Shown here piece by piece: positions 1-6,521 of a stretch of 10,004 bases of DNA; position 1 is the first letter of the stretch, and every line of letters begins with the position of its first letter. The notes beneath the pieces were generated by a model that saw only the letters and a program-made list of their open reading frames with translations, had not been told where the DNA came from and did not search any database. A program made the position numbers and the translations under genes. The stretch is from Vicinamibacteria bacterium (GTDB lineage Bacteria > Acidobacteriota > Vicinamibacteria > Vicinamibacterales > UBA2999): contig JAICEG010000167.1 in the NCBI GenBank assembly GCA_025924295.1, positions 1 through 10,004 on the forward strand, read 5' to 3'.

Positions 1-960
1 GCAGCAAGGCTCGTCAGCCGCATGGTCGACGCGTTCGGCACCCGAGGCCCGCGTGTGCAGCAGGTCGCCTCAGACTGCTTGGACATACTGCTCGCGCGAG
101 GTGTGCGGCTCGATGGCGCCACAGAGCAGACGTGCCGAGACGCATTCCTGATCACCATGTTGTCCAAAGCTCCTACTGTCATCCGACTCAGGGTTGGATC
201 CACTCTTGGGCGGCTTGGCGATCCACGGTTTCACGACGAGCACCTGTGGTGCCTGCCGAAGGATCCGATGCTTGGGTTCGTCGAGATCCCAGCCGGCTCA
301 TTCACTATGGGAAATGACCGGGCAACCGACCGGAAGTCTCGCCCCCCAGAACGTCCATTGCATCGAGTGTCGCTTCCCGCGTATCTGATGGCGCGCTATC
401 CCGTGACCGTCGCCCAGTTTGAGGCATTTGCCGCCGCCAATCCCAACGTGGCCGGCCGCGGCATGCATGGCGTGTCGAATCATGCTGTGGTGAATGTCAG
501 CTGGAAGGATGCGATTGCTTATTGCGGGTGGTTGGACGCTTGCCTGCGAGCCACGTCGGGGGTTCCGCAACCGCTCATGTCATGGTTGGGTCGAGTGGAT
601 GACTGGCGAGTTTCGTTACTGTCCGAGGCTGAATGGGAACAGGTAGCCCGGGACCAGGCTAGACAATCGAGTTCTTTGTTCCCAGAGGTGACGTTCGACT
701 ACCCGGTCGGCATGTACCCGAGCGTGGCCACTCTTGTCACTGACGGACCAGTTGAAGAGCTGAATTTTGTCCCGCTATGGACACGCAGCCGATGGCAACC
801 GTATCCATATGTCTGGAACGACGGTCGCGAAGACCTTGAACCCGGATGGCAAGCCCGTGTGGTTCGAGGCGGGTCGCGTCTCGCGCAGCGCACGATGCTG
901 TTCCCAGACAAGAGAGCACCTCGAGTGGGATTCCGCCTGGCAATTTCCCGACGTTCCTGA
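1..960 (+). CDS. FGE-sulfatase (SUMF1-like) domain protein, C-terminal part, 5' end outside window
   Basis: The frame is open from base 1, and the first ATG (22) lacks a good ribosome binding site, so this is probably the tail of a longer protein. Numbered from ATG 22, residues 1-80 look helical, with an 'LGRLGDPRF' stretch typical of HEAT-like linkers before such domains. An FGE-sulfatase fold follows at about 86-310: 'VEIPAGSFTMGN', 'YPVTVAQFEAF', 'VNVSWKDAIAYCGWL', 'LLSEAEWEQVAR', 'WTRSRWQPYPY', and the closing 'RVVRGGSR...RVGFRLA'. Real formylglycine-generating enzymes carry cysteines after the RGGS motif and a 'GNVWEW' motif. Here the RGGS tail has no Cys, and the GNVWEW position reads roughly 'NFVPLW'. 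The enzyme activity is therefore probably absent and the domain may serve as a lectin-like binding module. Such domains often end STAND/NACHT or caspase-like proteins, but no partner domain is visible. Domain confidence is high; role unknown. Confidence 0.8.
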   Translation, partial: AARLVSRMVDAFGTRGPRVQQVASDCLDILLARGVRLDGATEQTCRDAFLITMLSKAPTVIRLRVGSTLGRLGDPRFHDEHLWCLPKDPMLGFVEIPAGSFTMGNDRATDRKSRPPERPLHRVSLPAYLMARYPVTVAQFEAFAAANPNVAGRGMHGVSNHAVVNVSWKDAIAYCGWLDACLRATSGVPQPLMSWLGRVDDWRVSLLSEAEWEQVARDQARQSSSLFPEVTFDYPVGMYPSVATLVTDGPVEELNFVPLWTRSRWQPYPYVWNDGREDLEPGWQARVVRGGSRLAQRTMLFPDKRAPRVGFRLAISRRS

Positions 961-1057
961 ACCTTCTTTCTCATGAGCAACCTCTTCCAACACCTCAGTC
1001 CGACGAGCAGCGACATCGGGGACTCTCGCCGGTAACCTCAGTAACTGCTATGCGTGG
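961..1057. other. Convergent intergenic gap
   Basis: These 97 bases separate the ends of two convergent genes. I see no strong hairpin followed by a T run and no small gene. Termination for the two genes is not obvious from the sequence. Confidence 0.4.
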
Positions 1058-3037
1058 CTACGGCGCCGGCAGCCCGAACGCCAGGATGTTCGGGCCCGAT
1101 GCAATCGCAACCATCTGGCGGTTGTCGAACACGTAGGTCATCGGTGACGCCTTCCACACCTGGCTGGTCTGGAAACTCCAGAGCCGCTTGCCCGACTTGG
1201 CATCCGCCGCAGCAAACGCGCCGCTGTCGTCCGCGAAGAACACGAGATCGCTCGCGGTCGCGAGCACGCCGCCCCACGAATCGACGTTGCCAAACTGCGG
1301 GAGCTCCCAGACGACTTTGCCGGTCTGGAAATCGATCGCTCGCAGCACGCGCTGCGCGGGCTCGGGCGCCGCGGCAAACGTCCCGCCCATGAAGCTCTTT
1401 CCCGACTCCCACGTCTGGTCCACTCGCGTGAAAATCCCGCACTTGTCGTTGGTCTGCACGTAGAAGAGACCGGTGCGCGGACTGAATGACGCCGAGTACC
1501 AGTTGGACGCACCCTCGAGTGACGGGCAGACTCGCCGGCCTTCGTGTGTCGGCTCCATGTTTGGCACGACGATCGGCCGTCCTTCTTTCGTGAGCCCCGA
1601 TGCCCAGGTGATGTTCTTCACGTATGGCGTGCCCGAAAGGTACTCACCAGTGACGCGATCGAGGACATAGAAGTAGCCGTTGCGATTGGCCTGGAGCAGC
1701 AGCTTCCGTGGCTTGCCCTGCCACGTCCCATCGACGAGCACGATCGGCTGCTGCGCATCGTAGTCGTGCACGTCGTGCGGCGTGAACTGGAAGTGCCACT
1801 TGCGGCGCCCGGTCTTCGAATCGAGCGCGACCACTGAATCGGAATACAGGTTGTCGCCCAGGCGATCGTCCCCGATCAGGTCCGGCCCCGGGTTGCCGAT
1901 CGCCCAATACAGCGTGTCGAGCTCGGCATCGTAGCTGCCGGTCATCCATGTCGCCGCGCCGGGATGATCGATTGCGTTGCCCTTCCACGTGTCCGATCCG
2001 GGCTCGCCGCGCGCCGGCACGGCCCAGAATCGCCAGACCTCCTTGCCGGTCGCCTGCTCGTAGGCCGCGACGAAGCCGCGTGCGCCCTCATCGCCGCCCG
2101 CGATGCCTGCGATGACCAGATCGCCCACGACCATCGGCGCCCCGGTGCCGTTGTAGTTCTGGCGCCAGTCGGCCATCTGCGCCTCCCACAGGAGTGCGCC
2201 GCTGAAACGATTGAGCGCGATGAGATGTGCGTTGTCGGTTGCCATGAAGACGCGATCCCCGTCGACCGCAACGCCGCGATTGACACCTCTGGCCGCAACC
2301 CCAGCCAGGCCGCGCGTGCGCGGGCGCCGGTAGTTCCACACCTCGCGCCCACTGCCAGCATCAAGCGCGTAGAGATCGTTTGCCGCGCTTACGTACATCA
2401 GGCCGTCGACGACGACCGGCGTCACCTGCCCCTGTGACACGTTCGGCAACGTGAAGACCCACTGCGGCGTCAGGCGCCCGACGTTGTTGGCCGTGATCTG
2501 CGTCAACGTGCTGTAGCGGTTTCCGCTCGCCTGACCGTTGTACGTCGTCCAGCCGGTCTGCGACGTCACCGCCCGATAGCGGCCCTCCGTCGTCTCACGC
2601 AGCAGATGCGCGCGCCGATCGTCGCCCAGCAACTGCATCTCGCCAGCGCTCCTGTTCAAAACGACGCCGGAGAGTGACGAGCCATTCGCGAGCATCACGC
2701 TCGCCCGCTGCGGACCGGTACCGGCCCGCGGCCGGAGCGTCCTGAGGAATGCGATCAGGTTCGTACTCTCGGCCGACGACAGGTTCCCGAACGGCGGCAT
2801 GCCGGCGCCCGGCAGCCCTTCGCGAATCACCGCTTCGAGATCGGCGTCACCCCGCAGTGGAATGCGGGCGACGATGGACGGGCCCAGCTCGCCGCCACCG
2901 CCCTCCGTTCCATGACAGGGGGCACAGCGGGCGGCGAACACCCCCCGCCCTCCCTCGACGCTCTGCGCGTGTGCCGGCTGGGCGCACGCGACGACCCCAA
3001 CAATTGATGCGGCTAAGGCGGCTGGAAAAGGACGCAC
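1058..3037 (-). CDS. Periplasmic PQQ-dependent dehydrogenase with N-terminal cytochrome c domain
   Basis: A quinoprotein dehydrogenase of 659 residues that should oxidise an alcohol, aldehyde or sugar-like substrate in the periplasm and pass electrons through its own haem c. Residues 1-24 are a signal peptide ending AHA|QS. A cytochrome c domain follows (CAPCH at 38-42, likely Met ligand M80 in GAGMPPFG). A small beta-rich linker at about 106-160 leads to an eight-bladed PQQ propeller from about 163 ('WTTYNGQASGNRYS', 'NRNGYFYVLDR', 'DSWGGVLAT'). Likely cofactor and metal residues by alignment with methanol dehydrogenase are E317, N382 and D425 with D427 (HDYD). The vicinal Cys pair of many PQQ alcohol dehydrogenases is replaced by Ala-Ala (248-249). 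I chose GTG 3037 over the in-frame ATG at 3055 because AGGAGG lies 4 nt before the GTG and the signal peptide then starts MRPF. Exact substrate cannot be told. Confidence 0.92.
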   Translation of the reverse strand: MRPFPAALAASIVGVVACAQPAHAQSVEGGRGVFAARCAPCHGTEGGGGELGPSIVARIPLRGDADLEAVIREGLPGAGMPPFGNLSSAESTNLIAFLRTLRPRAGTGPQRASVMLANGSSLSGVVLNRSAGEMQLLGDDRRAHLLRETTEGRYRAVTSQTGWTTYNGQASGNRYSTLTQITANNVGRLTPQWVFTLPNVSQGQVTPVVVDGLMYVSAANDLYALDAGSGREVWNYRRPRTRGLAGVAARGVNRGVAVDGDRVFMATDNAHLIALNRFSGALLWEAQMADWRQNYNGTGAPMVVGDLVIAGIAGGDEGARGFVAAYEQATGKEVWRFWAVPARGEPGSDTWKGNAIDHPGAATWMTGSYDAELDTLYWAIGNPGPDLIGDDRLGDNLYSDSVVALDSKTGRRKWHFQFTPHDVHDYDAQQPIVLVDGTWQGKPRKLLLQANRNGYFYVLDRVTGEYLSGTPYVKNITWASGLTKEGRPIVVPNMEPTHEGRRVCPSLEGASNWYSASFSPRTGLFYVQTNDKCGIFTRVDQTWESGKSFMGGTFAAAPEPAQRVLRAIDFQTGKVVWELPQFGNVDSWGGVLATASDLVFFADDSGAFAAADAKSGKRLWSFQTSQVWKASPMTYVFDNRQMVAIASGPNILAFGLPAP

Positions 3038-3041
3038 GAGA

Positions 3042-3047
3042 CCTCCT
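3042..3047 (-). promoter_or_regulatory. Ribosome binding site deciding the GTG start of the PQQ dehydrogenase
   Basis: On the minus strand a perfect AGGAGG sits 4 nt before GTG 3037. The upstream ATG at 3055 would place this site inside the coding region and has no such sequence in front of it. The spacing is a little short. Confidence 0.65.
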
Positions 3048-3091
3048 CGGCACATGAGCCTACGTCATTCCGGCCCACGAGTGGTGGACTG

Positions 3092-3128
3092 GTCATCCTT
3101 CGCTCGGCGAAGCCGAGCGAAGGATGAC
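3092..3128. repeat. Perfect 17-bp inverted repeat with 3-nt loop
   Basis: Bases 3092-3108 (GTCATCCTTCGCTCGGC) are perfectly complementary to 3112-3128, with loop GAA at 3109-3111. The hairpin lies between two divergent genes and is not followed by a T run on either strand, so a simple intrinsic terminator is unlikely. It resembles dispersed REP-like palindromes found in intergenic regions. The transcript of the receptor gene probably starts downstream of it, so it may instead sit in the upstream region of the PQQ gene. Confidence 0.85.
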
Positions 3129-3142
3129 AATTGATGACAATT
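3123..3142. repeat. 10-bp tandem direct repeat (GATGACAATT x2)
   Basis: GATGACAATT occurs twice head to tail at 3123-3132 and 3133-3142. The first copy overlaps the right arm of the palindrome at 3092-3128. It may be a slippage duplication or a paired protein-binding site in the divergent promoter region; nothing else supports either reading. Confidence 0.75.
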
Positions 3143-3148
3143 CCTGCG

Positions 3149-3178
3149 TTGAGTCGCGGCCCGCGCGCTTCTCATAAT
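3149..3178 (+). promoter_or_regulatory. Candidate sigma-70-type promoter for the TonB receptor gene
   Basis: TTGAGT at 3149-3154 (-35, 4 of 6 matches to consensus) and CATAAT at 3173-3178 (-10, 5 of 6) are separated by 18 nt. Transcription would start near 3185, leaving a leader of about 75 nt before the GTG at 3261. It is the only AT-rich -10-like element in a GC-rich leader. The call is made on sequence match alone. Confidence 0.4.
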
Positions 3179-3246
3179 CCGCGCGGCCGTGATCGCAGGA
3201 GCTGTCCTCCGACGCGCGCCTCCTCAACCCCGTTGTTGGGATCGCT

Positions 3247-3255
3247 AAAGGAGGG
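3247..3255 (+). promoter_or_regulatory. Ribosome binding site for the GTG start of the TonB receptor
   Basis: AAAGGAGGG lies 5 nt before GTG 3261. This fixes the start at a GTG, which is directly followed by a normal signal peptide. Confidence 0.75.
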
Positions 3256-3260
3256 ACCTC

Positions 3261-6200
3261 GTGGTCTTGGCACGTCTCGGTCGTCGCGCTTGCCTCGTCG
3301 TCGTTCTCAGCTTGATTCCCGCGTCAGTGCTCGCGCAAGGCGCCAGCACTGCCACTATCGCCGGCGTCGTACGCGATGCTTCGGGCGCCGTCCTGCCCGG
3401 GGCCACCATCGAAGCCGCCAGCCCGGCGCTCATCGAGAAGGTCCGTTCGACCGTCAGTGACGACCGTGGCCAATATCGACTGCCGGAACTTCGTCCCGGC
3501 GTGTACACCGTGACGTTCTCGCTGCCAGGGTTTGCCACCGTGAAGAACGAGGGCATCGAGCTGCGAACCAGCTTCACGGCTCAAATCGACGCCGAGCTCA
3601 AGGTCAGTCAGCTCGAGGAGACGATTACCGTCACGGGCGCCACTCCGCTGGTGGATGTGCAGAGCGCGACGCAGCAGCGCACGGTCTCGCGCGAAGTGCT
3701 CGACACCGTGCCGACGGCGAAGAGCGTGCTCGGAATCGCCGCGCTGATTCCCGCCGTCGTCGAACCGCCAAATGCCCAGGACGTCGGTGGCAGCAAGGGT
3801 GAACGATCGGTCCGCATCTCCGTCCATGGGGGCAAGACGTTCGATTCGCGACTGCTGCAGGACGGCATGCGCTACAACGCGCTGACACCCGGCGTCGGTC
3901 CGCCGAACGCAACGACGCCGTCCACACCAACGAGCCCGGCACCGGTCTTCACCGCAACGCTGGAGGGCACGGGCCGCGGCTATTACATCAACCCGCTCGC
4001 GGTCGACGAAGTCGTCATCGATCTGGGCACGATGGGATCGGCCGAGTACTCACTGGGCGGCGCCCAGGTCAACAGCATTCCCAAGAGCGGCTCCAACAAC
4101 TTTTCGGGCTCGTTGTTCCTGGCCGGCACCAACGGCGGTTTGCAGAGCGACAACCTCGACGATGACTTGATCAGCCAGGGGCTGACGTCGGTCAACAGTG
4201 TGGAGAAGGTGTACGACGCCAACATCGCCCTCGGCGGTCCACTCGTGAGCAATCGGTTGTGGTTCTTTGCGTCCGGACGTTTCTGGGGCACGACCACGCA
4301 CGTCGCGAACCTGTATGCCGATGCGGACACTTCCGACTTTCTCTACACGCCGGACCTGTCTCGCCCCATCGAGCCGGTCGAGGACGACAAGGGTGGCGGC
4401 GTACGCCTGACCTTTCAAGCGTCGCCCAAGGACAAGTTCACGTTCTCGTTCGACAAGCAGCGGAACTTCCAGGACCAGCTCACTGGACAACTCGAAACTG
4501 GAACCATCAAGAACGAAGCCAATCAGGGCTATTGCCAGACACACCAGGTCACGCAGGGAACATGGAGCCGGCCTCAGTCGACGCGCCTGCTCTTCGACGC
4601 CGGCGTGACAGTGAGCAAGTTCAACTTCCAGTCGTACGGCGACGATCTGTACCTGAGCGACTACCAGGGGTGTGGTGGTCAGCTCGTCGACAACGTGTCG
4701 ATCAACGACACCGGCCTGGGATTCACCTACAACGGCGTCGGCGTCGGCCGCGGCCTGAGCCTGTCGCACCAGTCGAACGGACGCTTCAACGTCTCGTTCG
4801 TCACCAGCCGGCACACCTTCAAGACCGGCGTGTTCTGGATGTACGGCCTGGGCGGCGGACAGCGCGCGTACAACGTTCGCGCGCCAGCGCAGGTCAATGG
4901 GCTGCCGGTGACGTATACGTTCCTCAACGGCAGACCGACCAGCCTCACACAGTTCGTGTCGCCGAACCTGCAGGTCGACCAGCTCAATCCCGACCTCGCC
5001 CTGTTCGTGCAGGATCAGTTTCGGCTGAACCGCGTCACGATCACCGCAGGTCTGCGGTACGACTATCTCCACGAATCAGTGGCCGCGTCATCGGTGCCCG
5101 AGGGTGCGCTCGTGCCCCCGCAGTCGTTTCCCGCCATCGACAACGTGCCGAACTGGAAAGATCTCAGCCCGAGACTGGGAGTGGTGTGGGATCCGCAAGG
5201 CGACGGGAAGACCGCGATCAAGTTCGGCATCAACCGTTACGTCGCGTCGGCCACGACCGGGATCGCGAACCTGTTCGATCCGTTCGGCCCTGGCAATTCG
5301 CTTTCCAGCACGGCGCGAACCTGGGGCGATACGAACGGGAACTTCCTGCCGGACTGCGACCTCAGGCTCAAGACGGCGAATGGCGAGTGCGGTGCGATGC
5401 TGAACCAGAACTTCGGCACGAACGTCCCCAGCTACCGGCCGGACTCCGAATGGGTGACGGGCTGGGGCAAGCGTCCGTACAACTGGCAGACCTCGATCAG
5501 TATCGACCGGGAACTCCTGCCCTACCTCGTCGTCAACGCCGGTTACTACCGCACCTGGTACGGCAACTTCATGGTTGTGGACAACCAGCGTGTCACGCCG
5601 GACGACTTCAGCCCGTACTGCGTGACCGTGCCGGTGGACAATCGTCTGCCGCAGAGCGGCCAGCAGTTGTGCGGACTCTACGATCTCAACCCCAACCGGG
5701 TGGGACAGATCGACAATCTGGTCACGCTCGCCAAGAACTACGGCGGGCACAAGGAGATCTACAACGGCGTGGATGTGAACATCCAGCTGCGGCTGAGGGA
5801 CCGTGCCACCGTTGGCGGCGGCTGGAATATCGGGAACTCCGTGCAGCTCGGCACCACGGCCGGCGGCAACGCGTCAGCCAGCACCGACAGTTGCTATGTG
5901 GTCGACTCGCCGCAGCAGTTGTTCAACTGCGACGTCGAGGTGCCGTATCAGAACCGCATCAAGCTCAATGGCTCCTACACGCTGCCCGGCGACGTGCTGA
6001 TCGCAGCCGTCGCGCAAAGCAATCCCGGCGCGAACTATTCGGCCAACCTGGCGTTCACGTCTGCACAGATTCAGCCGTCGCTCGGACGCCCGTTGTCGGG
6101 CGCCACCACGGTCACCATTCCGCTCGCGAAGCCGTACTCGCTGTACGGTCCGCGAATCAACCAGATCGATCTCCGCGCAACCAAGATCTTCCGCTTCGGC

Positions 6201-6353
6201 GCAACGCGTCTGCAGGCGAACGTGGACGCCTACAACCTGTTCAACACCAACACGCCGGTGACGCTTTTCGGGACGTACAACGCCCGGTGGGGACAGCCGA
6301 CGCAGGTACTGGACGGGCGACTCGTTAAATTCAGTGCTCAATTCGACTTCTAA
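3261..6353 (+). CDS. TonB-dependent receptor with carboxypeptidase-regulatory-like N-terminal domain (Oar-like)
   Basis: An outer-membrane beta-barrel protein of 1030 residues that should import or bind a large or scarce ligand using TonB energy. Residues 1-25 form a signal peptide (cleavage near VLA|Q). About 28-115 is a carboxypeptidase-regulatory-like beta-sandwich ('GVVRDASGAVLPGATI', 'GQYRLPELRPGVYTV', 'LPGF'). A TonB-box-like stretch (EETITVTG, 119-126) precedes the plug, which includes 'DEVVIDLGTMGSAEYSLGGA' and 'NSIPKSGSNNFSGSLF' (~249-286). The remainder is the barrel, with aromatic-rich strands and several Cys in probable surface loops. It ends in 'LVKFSAQFDF'; a terminal Phe is usual for barrel insertion. 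Length and domain order match the large acidobacterial Oar/TonB family. It diverges from the PQQ dehydrogenase and is followed by a secreted hydrolase. Ligand unknown: these genomes carry many paralogues, and context is the only clue. Confidence 0.93.
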   Translation: MVLARLGRRACLVVVLSLIPASVLAQGASTATIAGVVRDASGAVLPGATIEAASPALIEKVRSTVSDDRGQYRLPELRPGVYTVTFSLPGFATVKNEGIELRTSFTAQIDAELKVSQLEETITVTGATPLVDVQSATQQRTVSREVLDTVPTAKSVLGIAALIPAVVEPPNAQDVGGSKGERSVRISVHGGKTFDSRLLQDGMRYNALTPGVGPPNATTPSTPTSPAPVFTATLEGTGRGYYINPLAVDEVVIDLGTMGSAEYSLGGAQVNSIPKSGSNNFSGSLFLAGTNGGLQSDNLDDDLISQGLTSVNSVEKVYDANIALGGPLVSNRLWFFASGRFWGTTTHVANLYADADTSDFLYTPDLSRPIEPVEDDKGGGVRLTFQASPKDKFTFSFDKQRNFQDQLTGQLETGTIKNEANQGYCQTHQVTQGTWSRPQSTRLLFDAGVTVSKFNFQSYGDDLYLSDYQGCGGQLVDNVSINDTGLGFTYNGVGVGRGLSLSHQSNGRFNVSFVTSRHTFKTGVFWMYGLGGGQRAYNVRAPAQVNGLPVTYTFLNGRPTSLTQFVSPNLQVDQLNPDLALFVQDQFRLNRVTITAGLRYDYLHESVAASSVPEGALVPPQSFPAIDNVPNWKDLSPRLGVVWDPQGDGKTAIKFGINRYVASATTGIANLFDPFGPGNSLSSTARTWGDTNGNFLPDCDLRLKTANGECGAMLNQNFGTNVPSYRPDSEWVTGWGKRPYNWQTSISIDRELLPYLVVNAGYYRTWYGNFMVVDNQRVTPDDFSPYCVTVPVDNRLPQSGQQLCGLYDLNPNRVGQIDNLVTLAKNYGGHKEIYNGVDVNIQLRLRDRATVGGGWNIGNSVQLGTTAGGNASASTDSCYVVDSPQQLFNCDVEVPYQNRIKLNGSYTLPGDVLIAAVAQSNPGANYSANLAFTSAQIQPSLGRPLSGATTVTIPLAKPYSLYGPRINQIDLRATKIFRFGATRLQANVDAYNLFNTNTPVTLFGTYNARWGQPTQVLDGRLVKFSAQFDF

Positions 6354-6521
6354 GCGAGGTCAAAGGTGCCGGGAAGACCACACACCCAGACGACACACCG
6401 AGGCACAGAGGCACTGAGGATCCCAATTGGCCTCTGTGTTCTCGGTGCCTCTGTGTGTCGGAATGGGTGAAGGTTGTGGATTCTAAGCGAACGTGGGATC
6501 TGGATGGGAGGGAAATCCACG
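6354..6521 (+). other. Intergenic gap between receptor and hydrolase genes
   Basis: This 168-nt gap is mostly taken up by the inverted repeat at 6391-6460. The remaining bases hold the ribosome binding site of the next gene (GGAGGGA, 6507-6513). I see no convincing promoter, so the hydrolase could be expressed either by readthrough past the hairpin or from an unrecognised promoter. Confidence 0.4.
6391..6460. repeat. Imperfect ~30-bp inverted repeat, ACACAGAGGCAC type
   Basis: The left arm 6391-6419 and right arm 6431-6460 pair at about 25 positions, with four mismatches and one bulge, around an 11-nt loop. The arms are built from CGACACAC and GAGGCAC blocks. It lies in the gap after the receptor gene, so it could fold in the transcript as a 3' end or processing hairpin, although no T run follows. 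Its purine-skewed arms look like the 'CACAGAGGCACAGAGG' intergenic repeats seen in genomes of several phyla; that likeness is from memory. Confidence 0.75.

Noticed and set aside
840..1057. Possible diversity-generating retroelement, because the FGE-fold tail resembles variable proteins of such systems
   Set aside because: No reverse transcriptase, no accessory gene and no template copy of the 'RVVRGGS...RVGFR' coding region is found downstream. The tail is also not rich in Asn/AAY codons.
3092..3128. Intrinsic terminator
   Set aside because: The hairpin is strong, but neither side has a T run and it lies between divergent gene starts, where no transcript should end.
4050..6328. Long open frames of 340 aa (minus) and 689 aa (plus) overlapping the receptor gene
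   Set aside because: They are shadows of a GC-rich coding region: Arg/Gln/Ala-biased peptides without domains, while the 1030-residue frame has clear family motifs and a ribosome binding site.
6474..6521. Longer start (ATG 6474) for the hydrolase
   Set aside because: It would put non-signal residues before a good signal peptide and has no ribosome binding site; GGAGGGA at 6507-6513 points to ATG 6522.
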